From DATFTE01 sp963840665 (lineage in GTDB: Bacteria > Acidobacteriota > Terriglobia > Terriglobales > Acidobacteriaceae), in contig CAWIZO010000010.1 in the NCBI GenBank assembly GCA_963840665.1, forward strand, positions 434,001 through 498,000: 64,000 bases of DNA. Reading direction: 5' to 3'. The notes beneath the pieces are model-generated. The model saw only the letters and a list, made by a program, of their open reading frames with translations, did not search any database and was not told the origin of the DNA. The position numbers and the translations under genes were made by a program. Each line of letters starts with the position of its first letter. Position 1 is the first letter of the stretch. Below, piece after piece: positions 16,157-25,439 of this stretch.

Positions 16157-17929
16157 CTACACGTCCAACCCGATGGATCGCATCAGCTCCAGCCCATTGC
16201 TTTTCGTGACGACGCCTTCGCGTAATTTGTAATCGAACGTGATCTTTCCATCCTGAAATTCATCTTCGAAGTGGACGTTGTGCACGTGGCTTCCCCCGAC
16301 ATCGGTCAGCGCCAGGTCGTGGGTGCTGATTAGTCCGATGGCGCCGTGTTGCAGCAGGGCGCGCACTACGCCTTCGGCTCCAATCTTGCGGTCATGCGAG
16401 TTGGTGCCTTGCAGCAGCTCATCGAGCAGAGCGAGAACCGGAGGGTCTCCATTGGCGAGTTCGAAGATGTCGCGCAGGCGTGTGATCTCGGCATAGAAGC
16501 GCGAGCTGCCTTCCTGCAGGGAATCGTTCACACGGATGCTGGCTCCCACCCGCAATGGAGTGAGCCGCAGGCGCTGCGCTCGCACGGGCGCGCCCGCCAT
16601 GGTCAGAACCGTATTGATTCCGACCGCCCGCAGCAGCGTGCTTTTCCCCGACATGTTCGATCCGCTGATCAGCAGAACGCGTGTCTCCCCGCAGATGCTG
16701 ACGTCGTTGCGCACGCAGCGGGCCGTGGGAAGCAGAGGATGCCCGAGCAATTGAGCCTCAAAACAAGCCGGCCCTGAAGCAAACTCGGGAAAACGATCCG
16801 CGGGATGCTCGTAGCTGTAGGCTGCCAGCGAGAGCAGCGCCTCCACCTCGCCAGTGACTTCAAGCCATCGCTGGACCGCCGAGCCATGCTCGCGCCGCCA
16901 TGCTTCGGTGGCATAGGCGACCTGCACCGAGTAGAGCAAAGAAAGGTCGATCAACTTCACAAACAGGTTGTCGCGCGACAAGATGCAATCGACGATGGTG
17001 CGTAGCCGGGCGATGGCTCGCGAGCCTGCAAGATGGTGGGATGCCAATTGCTGCATCAGGGCCTGAAGGCGCGCAGACTGGAACCGCTCACGCTCCAGGC
17101 GCGCCAGCAGTCCCGAAAGCAGATCGAGGTCTTCGAACTGGTGCTCAGTCCCATGAAAAATATCTTCCATGTGTTTGCGAACGGGCCGCGCCAGGATGGC
17201 CTCGACGATAAGAACACAAAGCAGAGGTGTCGGATGCCCCCACAGTCCCCAGACCACGGCAGCAGCTATGGCGCACAGCGCGAGAAGTGGCGAAACGATG
17301 TGCATCCAGGGGCGCGCCAGCCGGTTGGGAGCTTCGGCCCACCGTACCAGCGCTTCTGGGTGCACTCCGACGCGTGCATCCTCACCTGCTACCTCCAGAT
17401 CCTCGCGCAGATCGAGCAGAGGGCGAAGTTCGGTTACGGCCTGATGGCGTTCTTGAATCTGTTCCAGCGGCGAAGGCGCCAGCAGCCAGCGCGCCAATGT
17501 GTCTTCGCCCATCCGGGTGCGGGCCAGGGAAAGTAATTGAAAAAGTCCTCCATTGCCGAACAAGTCGAGGTCAGCGGCATACACGTGATGAGGATCGTTG
17601 AAGCGCTCGCCGGTTGAACCCATACCAGCCCAGCGGTCCTCGATGCGGGCGATCCCGTGCCGGTAGACGGCGACAGCTCGTTCGGCATGGGCTTTATCGC
17701 TCAGGATTTTCGCGTGATAGACGGCGACGGCGAAGAAGAAGGCTAGAGGCGCCACCAGCCACCAGAGTGAGAACGCATGGCGCCAGACTGCGAGCCAGAA
17801 CATGACTGCGGCCACGAAGGCGAGCAGCAGTCGCACGTTTCCCAGGCGAATGTGAATTTGCTCGAAATGGCGGACACGATCCTCGCGGGAGACGAGACGA
17901 GCGGCGTATTCCTGAGAAGCATTTAGCAC
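16157..17929 (-). CDS. Membrane-anchored MutS-like ATPase
   Basis: This 590-residue protein carries the MutS C-terminal ATPase: Walker A SGSNMSGKSTLLR at 422-434, Walker B LALLDELLQGTN at ~499, and ISTHD at ~533. MutS core-like helices precede it. It lacks the mismatch-recognition domain I (no FxE near the N-terminus). Instead it has a pair of transmembrane helices at ~32-72 and another pair at ~210-245. Such MutS-like proteins are seldom characterised, and mismatch repair is not implied. The GTG start at 17929 falls inside a heptamer array and no better start is visible downstream. Confidence 0.85.
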   Translation of the reverse strand: MLNASQEYAARLVSREDRVRHFEQIHIRLGNVRLLLAFVAAVMFWLAVWRHAFSLWWLVAPLAFFFAVAVYHAKILSDKAHAERAVAVYRHGIARIEDRWAGMGSTGERFNDPHHVYAADLDLFGNGGLFQLLSLARTRMGEDTLARWLLAPSPLEQIQERHQAVTELRPLLDLREDLEVAGEDARVGVHPEALVRWAEAPNRLARPWMHIVSPLLALCAIAAAVVWGLWGHPTPLLCVLIVEAILARPVRKHMEDIFHGTEHQFEDLDLLSGLLARLERERFQSARLQALMQQLASHHLAGSRAIARLRTIVDCILSRDNLFVKLIDLSLLYSVQVAYATEAWRREHGSAVQRWLEVTGEVEALLSLAAYSYEHPADRFPEFASGPACFEAQLLGHPLLPTARCVRNDVSICGETRVLLISGSNMSGKSTLLRAVGINTVLTMAGAPVRAQRLRLTPLRVGASIRVNDSLQEGSSRFYAEITRLRDIFELANGDPPVLALLDELLQGTNSHDRKIGAEGVVRALLQHGAIGLISTHDLALTDVGGSHVHNVHFEDEFQDGKITFDYKLREGVVTKSNGLELMRSIGLDV

Positions 17930-18000
17930 TTGGCACTTAGCATTTGGCCAAACCGGGATCGGGAGTGGCTAATGCCAAGTGCTAAATGCCAAGTGCCAAC
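17921..18000. repeat. Inverted pair of AGCACTT / CCAAGTG heptamer arrays
   Basis: The left array (17921-17950: AGCACTT, GGCACTT, AGCATTT, GGCC) is mirrored by the right array (17969-18000: CTAATGC, CAAGTGC, TAAATGC, CAAGTGC) across ~18 bases. It separates the divergent mutS-like and carbonic anhydrase genes. Confidence 0.85.
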
Positions 18001-18078
18001 TTTATCAGTTTCAACTATCACCGGCGATTCGCGCCTTGAGGCGTCGTCATGGTATGTTCAATTTCTTCGATACTCGTC

Positions 18079-18591
18079 ATGATTCGCTCTTTTAAAGGCA
18101 TTACTCCTACCATTCCGGCATCGTGTTACGTCGATCAGTCGGCGCAGGTCATCGGCGACGTGGTGCTGGGCGAACACGCCAGCATCTGGATGAACGCTGT
18201 AGTTCGCGGCGATGTGCACGAAATTCGCATTGGCGCGCATTCGAACGTGCAGGACTGCAGCGTGCTTCACGGCATGAAAGAGAAGTACGGCGTCTATCTT
18301 GGCGAATACGTCACCGTGGGCCACTCGGTCACGCTGCACGGCTGCGTGATCGAAGACCGCTGCCTGATTGGTATGGGATGCGTCATTCTGAACGGCGCGC
18401 GCATCGGCGCAGGGTCGATCATTGCGGCGGGAACGCTGATCCCCGAGATGACTGTGGTTGAGCCGGGTTCGCTGTGGATGGGCTCTCCCGGCAAATTCCG
18501 CCGCAAGCTCGAGGAAAAAGATCAGCAGATGATTTTGATGTATGCGAACAATTATCTGGGATATACGGAAGCGTATTTGAAGGAGAAGTAG
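18079..18591 (+). CDS. Gamma-carbonic anhydrase family protein
   Basis: This 170-residue left-handed beta-helix protein is built from hexapeptide repeats (IGDVVLGEHASIW, IGAHSNVQD, IGAGSIIAAG). The three metal-ligand histidines of the gamma class are in place: His64 (SVLHG), His82 and His87 (GHSVTLHG). Gln and Asp of the active-site region (NVQD) are also present. It probably binds Zn or Fe; related proteins (YrdA/PaaY type) often have uncertain in-vivo activity. The ATG at 18079 matches the family N-terminus (MIRSFKGITPTI). An upstream in-frame start at 18049 is less likely. Confidence 0.9.
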   Translation: MIRSFKGITPTIPASCYVDQSAQVIGDVVLGEHASIWMNAVVRGDVHEIRIGAHSNVQDCSVLHGMKEKYGVYLGEYVTVGHSVTLHGCVIEDRCLIGMGCVILNGARIGAGSIIAAGTLIPEMTVVEPGSLWMGSPGKFRRKLEEKDQQMILMYANNYLGYTEAYLKEK

Positions 18592-18592
18592 C

Positions 18593-18644
18593 AGTCAGCA
18601 TTCAGCCCGTGCGGGTGTTTGCTGAGGTCTGAGGTCCGACGCCC
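18593..18644 (+). repeat. Short heptamer arrays upstream of hisS
   Basis: AGTCAGCATTCAGC (18593-18606) belongs to the AGCATTC family. TGAGGTC, TGAGGTC, CGACGCC (18622-18642) belongs to the GGACCTC family in reverse. The second array ends just before the hisS start codon. Confidence 0.65.
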
Positions 18645-18645
18645 G

Positions 18646-19923
18646 ATGCTCAAAGCCATCCGAGGAACCCGCGATCTGTTGCCGCCGGATACGGCGCTGT
18701 GGAATTTTGTCGAAGCCACGGTGCGCGACGTGATGCGGGCTTACAACTTCCACGAGATTCGCACGCCGATCTTTGAAGAGACGCAGCTGTTCGCGCGTGC
18801 GGTGGGCGAAGAGACCGACGTCGTATCGAAAGAGATGTATACGTGGGAGGACCGGGCGCGAGCGGAGAGCGAGAAAGGCCAGTCGCTGACCCTGCGTCCC
18901 GAGAATACCGCTGGCGTAGTGCGCGCTTACATCGAGCACAAGCTTTGGGATCGCGGCCTCAACAAGCTCTATTACATCGGACCGCAATTTCGCCGCGAGC
19001 GTCCGCAGAAGGGGCGTTATCGCCAGTTCTACCAGATTGGCGCCGAGGTCATCGGGCCGCCGACGGCGGGCAGCGAGTCTCCTGCTCGCGATGCGGAAGT
19101 CCTCGAAATGCTGGCGACGTTGCTTGACCGTCTCGGCATCACAGGATGGACACTCGAATTGAATTCTGTCGGCTGCGCGAACGATCGCGCGACCTATAAC
19201 GAGGTGTTGCGGAAGGCGCTCGAGCCGGTAGTCGCGCAAATGGATGCCGATTGCCAGCGGCGGGCGGTGACGAATCCCTTGCGCGTCTTTGACTGCAAAG
19301 TGCCAGCCGATCAGCCGATCATCGAGAAGCTGCCGCGCATCAGCCAGTATCTTGATGAGCCGTGCCGCAAGCACTTCGAAGAAGTGCAGGCGATTCTGAC
19401 TGCAGTGGGCGTGCCGTTTGTTCTGAATGATCGCCTGGTGCGCGGTCTTGATTACTACTCGCGCACGGCGTTTGAGTTCACGCACGGGGCGCTCGGCGCG
19501 CAGAATGCGATTCTCGGCGGAGGCCGCTACGACGGGCTTTCAGAGTCATTGGGCGGACCGAAGGCTCCGGGCATCGGCTTCGCCATCGGCGAAGACCGGC
19601 TGGTGATGTCGCTGAACGAGACCGCCGATGCGGTGCAGCGCAAGCCGGACGTTTACATCGCTCCACTGGGTGCGGGGATGGATCGCGAAGCGGCGCGCTT
19701 GGCGCGAGAGCTGCGTCGGCATGATGTGATCGTCGAACTCGGCGATGAGACTTTTCGTCTGAAGAAATCGTTTGAGACCGCCAGCAAGGTCGGCGCGAAG
19801 TTTATCCTGATCGTTGGTGAAAATGAAGTGAAGGCGGACGCGTTCGCGCTGAAGAATCTGGAGAGCGGGGAACAGGTTTCAGTACCGCGGGCAGAGCTAG
19901 CAGAGAAGATACAGGGCAGGTAA
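18646..19923 (+). CDS. hisS: Histidyl-tRNA synthetase
   Basis: This class II synthetase charges tRNA-His. The 425-residue product starts MLKAIRGTRDLLP, the family N-terminus. Class II motif 1 is near residues 40-75, motif 2 reads FRRERPQKGRYRQFYQIGAE, the histidine A site is GLDYYSRTAFEF, and motif 3 is GIGFAIGEDRL. The anticodon-binding domain covers ~330-425. The ATG at 18646 is preferred over an upstream TTG at 18619, which lies in the repeat. Confidence 0.96.
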   Translation: MLKAIRGTRDLLPPDTALWNFVEATVRDVMRAYNFHEIRTPIFEETQLFARAVGEETDVVSKEMYTWEDRARAESEKGQSLTLRPENTAGVVRAYIEHKLWDRGLNKLYYIGPQFRRERPQKGRYRQFYQIGAEVIGPPTAGSESPARDAEVLEMLATLLDRLGITGWTLELNSVGCANDRATYNEVLRKALEPVVAQMDADCQRRAVTNPLRVFDCKVPADQPIIEKLPRISQYLDEPCRKHFEEVQAILTAVGVPFVLNDRLVRGLDYYSRTAFEFTHGALGAQNAILGGGRYDGLSESLGGPKAPGIGFAIGEDRLVMSLNETADAVQRKPDVYIAPLGAGMDREAARLARELRRHDVIVELGDETFRLKKSFETASKVGAKFILIVGENEVKADAFALKNLESGEQVSVPRAELAEKIQGR

Positions 19924-19929
19924 ACTGCG

Positions 19930-19966
19930 CGCCAGATCCTTCGCCCTTTCGGGCTCGGAATGACGT
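19930..19966 (+). repeat. REP-like palindromic element
   Basis: CGCCAGATCCTTCGCCCTTT followed by CGGGCTCGGAATGACGT is a family member with an internal palindrome (CGCCCTTTCGGGCT). It follows the hisS stop. Confidence 0.75.
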
Positions 19967-19985
19967 CAACAACATTGGAGGACGT

Positions 19986-20438
19986 ATGAAGAAGATCGCA
20001 GGTTTGATGATTGTGGCGCTCGTATGGCTGTCTCCTTCTTTTGCGCAGACCAACCCCCTGCAGCAAACACTGATTGATGCCCAGCAGCGAGCCGCGAATG
20101 CCGAGATCAAGAAAGACGCTGCCTTCTTCGCGCACGCTCTCGCGGAGGATTTTACCGAGGTTGATCCGAACGGCGACACCAGCGATCGCGACGATTTTGT
20201 GAAGGGTGTTTCTGACTCCGATCTCACCAACATCCTGCTTTACAACTTCAAACTGGTTCCGCTCAGTGATGGGGCTGCGGTGCTGACCTACGATCGCGTG
20301 ATCCTGCGCACGAAAAGGGATTTCGGTTCGCGCCGCTATCAGCACGTGAGTTCCACTTGGGTGAAAGATGGAGCGGACTGGAAGCTGAAGTTTCAGCAGA
20401 TCACGCCGAATCAATGGAGCGCGAACGACTTCGACTAA
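19986..20438 (+). CDS. Secreted DUF4440 / NTF2-like protein
   Basis: This 150-residue protein has a signal peptide (MKKIAGLMIVALVWLSPSFA, cleaved before QTN) and a cone-shaped NTF2/SnoaL-like domain of the DUF4440 type. Typical features are DAAFFAHALAEDFTEVDPNG, DRDDFVKG, and a late SSTWVKDGADWKLKFQQIT. The ATG follows GGAGG by four bases. Related domains bind small ligands or act as stand-alone enzymes. The role here is unknown. Confidence 0.82.
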   Translation: MKKIAGLMIVALVWLSPSFAQTNPLQQTLIDAQQRAANAEIKKDAAFFAHALAEDFTEVDPNGDTSDRDDFVKGVSDSDLTNILLYNFKLVPLSDGAAVLTYDRVILRTKRDFGSRRYQHVSSTWVKDGADWKLKFQQITPNQWSANDFD

Positions 20439-20451
20439 GTGTGGTCCGCTG

Positions 20452-20486
20452 CACGCCAGATCCCTCGCTTCGCTTCGGGATGACGT
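20452..20486 (+). repeat. REP-like palindromic element, intact copy
   Basis: ACGCCAGATCCCTCGCTTCG followed by CTTCGGGATGACGTC is an uninterrupted member of the family that received both IS30 copies. It shows what the empty target looks like. Confidence 0.85.
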
Positions 20487-20581
20487 CCTGCTTAATAAGG
20501 GCTAGTCACCGCGCAAAGCCGGTCCTCCATTTATAATCTTTGATTCGGCACAGGGCCGCATTCCCGACTGAAGGGCACATC

Positions 20582-22393
20582 TTGTTCGATCTTTTAGGCG
20601 ATCTTCGACGGACTCACCAATGTGGCGCATTGCGCGCCTCCGATGCCGGCCAGCGCGTGGTTCTTATGGGATGGGTGAACCGCCGCCGCGACTTCGGCAA
20701 TCTTGTATTCATCGACGTGCGTGACCGCACCGGTGTGACCCAGATCGTCTGCGATAAAGAGAACAATCCCGCGCTCCACGCCAAGGCCGGAGAACTGCGC
20801 AATGAGTATGTGATTGCCGTGATCGGCAAGGTAAAGCTGCGCGACGGCAACACCATCAACAAAAATATCCCGACCGGAGAGATCGAGGTGGTCGCTGAGG
20901 AGCTGCGCTTGCTGAATGAGTCGAAGCAGCCCCCATTTCTGCCGGGAGATACGGTGCTGCCGAACGAAGAGCTGCGCCTGCAATACCGTTACATCGATCT
21001 GCGGCGCGACGCCATGCAGCGCAACATCGAGTTGCGGCACAAAGTGGCGATTGCGATTCGCGATTATCTTTCGGCGCAGGGATTTTTCGAAATCGAGACA
21101 CCGTTCATGACGCGCTCGACGCCCGAGGGCGCTCGCGATTACCTCGTGCCGAGCCGCGTGCAGCCGGGGTCGTTCTATGCGCTGCCGCAGTCGCCACAAT
21201 TGTTCAAGCAGATCCTCATGATCTCGGGCTTCGATCGCTATTTCCAGATCGTGCGCTGTTTCCGAGATGAAGACTTGCGTGCCGACCGCCAGCCGGAGTT
21301 TACCCAGATCGATTTGGAGATGTCGTACCCACAGCCGGAGCGGGTGTGGGAGGTGGTGGAAGGCTTTCTAACCGCAGCGTTCAAGGCCGCGGGCTATGAA
21401 ATCAAGACTCCGTTCCCGCGTATGGATTATGACGATGCGATCCGCCAGTTCGGCACCGATAAGCCCGATCTGCGTCTGCCCGCATTCACAGAAGTGCGGG
21501 AGTGCTTTGCGCCCGAGAATCTCGAAACGCTCGGTATCAATGCGAAGCTGCCGGTGATTGCCATCCGCACGCCGAAGGTCGGCGAGTTGTCGCGCAAAGA
21601 GCGCGACGAAATCAAGCCCATGTTCCACTCCAAAGGCGGAGCAAAGCTGTTCGAAGACTTCAAGCGCTTGGAGAAAAACTTTCCTGACGCTGCCGCCAAG
21701 ATTCGCGCCAAGAGCGGTGCCGAGGCGGACGATCTGCTAGTGCTGGTGAGCGGATCGTCGCAGTCGGGTACTGAAGACCATCCAGCAAACCGCCGCAAAG
21801 TGACTCCGCAGGAGTTGGCGATCTACGCTTCAGCGGGCCTGCTGCGGGCGGCGCTGGCGCAGAAATATTCCGAGAAGCATGGCTACTTCTGTACGGGTGA
21901 CTTCCGTTTCCTCTGGGTGACGAATTTCCCCATGTTCGAGTATGACGAGGAGAGCAAGCGCTTCGTAGCGGCGCACCATCCGTTCACTTCTCCGCACGAG
22001 GAGGACATGGACAAGCTCGAGACCGATCCTGCCATGGTGCGCGCACTCGCCTACGACGTGGTACTAAACGGAACCGAGTTGGGATCAGGCTCGATTCGTA
22101 TCCATCGTCAGGATATTCAGAAGAAGATTTTTCACGCGCTGGGGTTGACCGACGAAGAAGCCAAGTCGCGCTTCGGATTTTTCCTGGAAGCGCTGGAATA
22201 TGGCACGCCTCCGCACGGAGGCATCGCGCTGGGCCTCGACCGTATTGTCATGATTCTTGCCGGAGCCGACAGCCTGCGCGAAGTGATTCCATTCCCCAAG
22301 ACCGCGCGCGCGGTCGATTTGATGGTCGACGCGCCAACGCCGGTGAGCGATGCGCAGTTGCGCGAGCTGGGGATTCAGGTGAAGAAGGGGTAG
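20582..22393 (+). CDS. aspS: Aspartyl-tRNA synthetase
   Basis: This bacterial-type AspRS (603 residues) has an N-terminal OB fold (GWVNRRRDFGNLVFIDVRDR). Class II motif 2 reads FRDEDLRADRQPEFTQID. The GAD insertion domain lies at ~290-420, and the end has the ATP-binding GGIALGLDRIVMI (motif 3). The TTG at 20582 (LFDLLGDLRRTHQCG) gives the usual N-terminus and sits ~6 bases after GAAGGG. A TTG at 20540 would add 14 residues. Whether it is discriminating or charges tRNA-Asn as well cannot be told by eye. Confidence 0.95.
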   Translation: MFDLLGDLRRTHQCGALRASDAGQRVVLMGWVNRRRDFGNLVFIDVRDRTGVTQIVCDKENNPALHAKAGELRNEYVIAVIGKVKLRDGNTINKNIPTGEIEVVAEELRLLNESKQPPFLPGDTVLPNEELRLQYRYIDLRRDAMQRNIELRHKVAIAIRDYLSAQGFFEIETPFMTRSTPEGARDYLVPSRVQPGSFYALPQSPQLFKQILMISGFDRYFQIVRCFRDEDLRADRQPEFTQIDLEMSYPQPERVWEVVEGFLTAAFKAAGYEIKTPFPRMDYDDAIRQFGTDKPDLRLPAFTEVRECFAPENLETLGINAKLPVIAIRTPKVGELSRKERDEIKPMFHSKGGAKLFEDFKRLEKNFPDAAAKIRAKSGAEADDLLVLVSGSSQSGTEDHPANRRKVTPQELAIYASAGLLRAALAQKYSEKHGYFCTGDFRFLWVTNFPMFEYDEESKRFVAAHHPFTSPHEEDMDKLETDPAMVRALAYDVVLNGTELGSGSIRIHRQDIQKKIFHALGLTDEEAKSRFGFFLEALEYGTPPHGGIALGLDRIVMILAGADSLREVIPFPKTARAVDLMVDAPTPVSDAQLRELGIQVKKG

Positions 22394-22459
22394 GGGTTGA
22401 TTCTGGTTGCCTTTGGGTGGCGCAGCGCTTCAGCGCTGCCGATCTATAATTCCCTACGA

Positions 22460-23611
22460 ATGTCGCTTCGATCTTTGGTGACGGCTGCGCTTTGTGTGAT
22501 CTTCTCTGTCGCTTCCTCGCCCCAAACCACTCCTCTCTGGCGTCCCAAGGTTCGCCCTCCGTTCCCACTGACCCAGTTCTACGACGTGCCTAAGCCTCTG
22601 CCGGCAGGAAAGCCCGGAGACCTGATTCGCTCGGAGCGCTTCGACGACTACGATCTGCCGTTCGTGACGGCGTTGCGTATCCTTTATCATTCGCAAACAG
22701 CGATCGGCGCCGATGTGCCGGTCTCAGGCGTAGTGCTTACGCCCGCAGGAGATCCTCCGGCGGGAGGATGGCCCGTGATTGCCTGGGCGCACGCGTTCAG
22801 TGGCGCGGCGCGGCAGTGTGCGCCCTCGCTGGCGCGCAATCTTGATTATGGTCCCGCATTCACTCTGTGGACCGGGCTTCACTACGCGGTCGTCGCAACC
22901 GACTACGCTGGTTTGGGCAGCGACGCGCGCAACGCGGTAATGGATATGCGATCGAACGCCAACGACGTCGTCAATGCCGTCAAAGCCGCGCATGCTGCGG
23001 TGCCAGGTTTGGGATCAAAGTGGATTGCGCTGGGAGATTCTGAAGGCGCAGCGGCCGTAGTCGCACTCGACGAAATGCAGAGCGATCCCGGATACCTGGG
23101 CAGCGTGGCGTTGTCGGGAGTCACTGATGCGAAGGATGTGTATGAGCGATTGGCCAAGGGAAACGATCGCGGAAGAATCGCGCTACTCGCCTACGCCGTT
23201 AAGACCGTGAGCCCAGATTTTGACCCGAACACGGTGCTGACGGCGAAAGGACTGTCCTTTTGCGAACAGATCGGCCAATCTTGCGCGCCACCTGCGAGTT
23301 CTTCGGATGAAATCGCCAAGCCGGGATGGGATGCGAATCCTGTCCTGCAGCAGTTTTTTAGCACCAACCGCTTGGGTGAGAAGCGCGCCACAGCGCCACT
23401 GTTGGTGATCTCAGGTGAGTCTGACGCAATCTTCTCCATTGACCTGGTAACTTCGTCCGTTTCTCGTATGTGCAAGCAAGGGGATCGCGTGCAGTTTGAC
23501 AAGTATCCGGGACTCGACCGGTTGCGGGTGCCCGGCGAGTCGATCACCGAACAGACGAGTTGGATCCGCGATCGCTTTGCAGGGAAGGCAGCGCCGGGGA
23601 ATTGCCCGTGA
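22460..23611 (+). CDS. Secreted lipase-like alpha/beta hydrolase
   Basis: This 383-residue protein has a signal peptide (MSLRSLVTAALCVIFSVAS) and resembles the secretory lipase (LIP) family. The nucleophile elbow is LGDSEGA with Ser194. A possible acid is the Asp in SGESDAIF (~317). The C-terminus ends WIRDRFAGKAAPGNC like other family members. Where the catalytic His is expected before that end, the sequence reads YPGLDRLRVPG with no His. The active site may therefore be altered. The ATG at 22460 gives a clean signal peptide; an in-frame upstream start at 22397 does not. Confidence 0.78.
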   Translation: MSLRSLVTAALCVIFSVASSPQTTPLWRPKVRPPFPLTQFYDVPKPLPAGKPGDLIRSERFDDYDLPFVTALRILYHSQTAIGADVPVSGVVLTPAGDPPAGGWPVIAWAHAFSGAARQCAPSLARNLDYGPAFTLWTGLHYAVVATDYAGLGSDARNAVMDMRSNANDVVNAVKAAHAAVPGLGSKWIALGDSEGAAAVVALDEMQSDPGYLGSVALSGVTDAKDVYERLAKGNDRGRIALLAYAVKTVSPDFDPNTVLTAKGLSFCEQIGQSCAPPASSSDEIAKPGWDANPVLQQFFSTNRLGEKRATAPLLVISGESDAIFSIDLVTSSVSRMCKQGDRVQFDKYPGLDRLRVPGESITEQTSWIRDRFAGKAAPGNCP

Positions 23612-23709
23612 CCCTGACACCGTCAATCTTCCCAACCCTCTCCCTGTGCGCCAGATCACAGTGCAATGTCATTCCTTGCGCGCAAGATGGCGGTGGTGGA
23701 GGGACGACA

Positions 23710-24185
23710 ATGAAGGGCGATGCCAAGGTCATCAAGCAGTTAAACGACGCGTTGAGTTCCGAACTCACCGCGATCGTGCAATATATGGTGCAGGCAGAAA
23801 CCTGCCAGAACTGGGGATATACGCGACTGGGAGCCTATCTGAGGCGGCGGGCGATTGAAGAGATGCACCACGCCGAGGGAGTCATCGAGCGCATCGTATT
23901 TCTTGACTCTGTTCGGCGGTCGATGTGGCTCTGACGCCGCAACTGGGAACCAACGTCCAGCAGCAACTGGAAGCGGACTTGAAAGACGAGAAAGATGCTG
24001 TGCGTCTTTACAACATAGCCGTCAGAGTCTGCGTCGACTCCGCTGACAATGGCTCGCGTGATCTATTCGAGAGCATGATTAAAGACGAGGAAAAGCACGC
24101 CGACTTCCTCGAAGCCCAGTTGCACTCGATCGACGAAATGGGCGTCGGGAATTACCTCGCGCAGCAGTTGCACGCGGAGAAGTAG
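23710..24185 (+). CDS. bfr: Bacterioferritin, frameshifted
   Basis: Bacterioferritin stores iron as a 24-mer with ferroxidase and heme sites. The ATG at 23710 follows GGAGGG. The first part (to ~23912) has Glu18, Glu51 and His54 of the ferroxidase centre and Met52, the heme ligand position (EEMHHAEG). The second part continues in another frame from ~23917 (VALTPQLGTNVQQQLEADL ... KDEEKHADFLEAQLH), with the remaining Glu and His ligands. Adding one base in GTTCGGCGG (as GTTCCGGCGG) restores a single frame of ~158 residues, the normal length. It is either a sequence error or a disabled gene. Confidence 0.85.
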
Positions 24186-24188
24186 GCG

Positions 24189-25439
24189 TTACTCGCTGGT
24201 GAAGTAGTCGACCGTGACTGGATTTTCGAACAGCGAGTAATCGCGGGTCACCACGGTGATGCCGCTTTCGGTGACAAAGTAGCGCTGCCGGTCGGCCTCG
24301 GTGTCGAACCCGATGCTGGTGCCTTCGGGAATATGGACGTCGCGATCCACAATCGCACGGCGGATGCGGCAATGGCGTCCAATATTTACGTGGGAAAAGA
24401 GAATGCTGGCGTCCACTTCGCTATAAGAGTTCACGCGCACGTCAGGTGACACCACGCTGCTGCGCACGCTGCTTCCCGAGATAATACAGCCGGAAGAAAC
24501 GATCGAATCGAGCGCGGTTCCGGTGCGTCCCGCTTCCGCGAAAACGAACTTCGCCGGCGGATACTGCCGCTGGTGCGTCCGAATCGGCCAGTCAGAATCG
24601 TAAAGATTAAAGACCGGCGAAACCGACACGATATCCATGTTCGCGTCGTAGTACGCCTCGAGCGTTCCAACATCCCGCCAGTAATGTGCTTCTTTCTTGT
24701 TCTCATCCACGAAATCGAAGGCATACACGCGGTAGTCGTCGACCATTCGAGGCAGAATGTCCTTGCCGAAATCGTGCGACGACTCGGGATCCTCCGCATC
24801 CTTCAGCAGCACGGGAATGAGCACGTCGGTGTTGAAGAGATAAATGCCCATCGATGCCGCGACCTTCTCGGGATTGATAGGCGATCGCAGCTTCGTTTCC
24901 TTCGGCTTCTCCTCAAACCCGGTGACGCGATTGTCGCTGTCGACCTCGACCACGCCGAAGCGGAACACCTCCTCAGGATCGATCTGGATAGTGGCCAGCG
25001 TAACGTCGGCACCTGAGTCGTTATGCTGTTGCAGCATGCGGCCATAGTTCATCTTGTAAATATGGTCGCCCGAGAGAATGAGCACGTGCTTCGGCTGCTC
25101 GGAGCCGATGGAATAGATGTTCTGGTAGACCGCGTCGGCCGTGCCCTGGTACCACGACTCGCTCACCCGCTTCATGGGCGGCAGCACTTCGATGAACTCT
25201 CCCATCTCGCGGCCCACGATGTTCCATCCTTCGCGGACGTGGCGGTTCAAGGAGAGCGCTTTGTATTGAGTGAGGATATACACGCGACGCAGGTCGGAAT
25301 TGATGCAGTTGGAGAGGGTGATGTCGATGATGCGATAGATGCCGCCGAAGGTGACGGCGGGCTTCGCGCGGTCCCGAGTCAGAGGGTAGAGGCGTTCACC
25401 CGCGCCCCCGGCTAAAAGCACTCCCAGCGTGTCTTTCAT
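24189..25439 (-). CDS. glgC: Glucose-1-phosphate adenylyltransferase
   Basis: GlgC makes ADP-glucose for glycogen synthesis. The 416-residue product has the nucleotidyltransferase signature LLAGGAGERLYPLTRDRAKP, the WYQGTADAVYQN motif, LSGDHIYKMNY, and a C-terminal left-handed beta-helix (ISGSSVRSSVVSPDVRV). The stop lies four bases from the bfr stop, so the two genes converge. No other glycogen gene is adjacent. Confidence 0.95.
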   Translation of the reverse strand: MKDTLGVLLAGGAGERLYPLTRDRAKPAVTFGGIYRIIDITLSNCINSDLRRVYILTQYKALSLNRHVREGWNIVGREMGEFIEVLPPMKRVSESWYQGTADAVYQNIYSIGSEQPKHVLILSGDHIYKMNYGRMLQQHNDSGADVTLATIQIDPEEVFRFGVVEVDSDNRVTGFEEKPKETKLRSPINPEKVAASMGIYLFNTDVLIPVLLKDAEDPESSHDFGKDILPRMVDDYRVYAFDFVDENKKEAHYWRDVGTLEAYYDANMDIVSVSPVFNLYDSDWPIRTHQRQYPPAKFVFAEAGRTGTALDSIVSSGCIISGSSVRSSVVSPDVRVNSYSEVDASILFSHVNIGRHCRIRRAIVDRDVHIPEGTSIGFDTEADRQRYFVTESGITVVTRDYSLFENPVTVDYFTSE

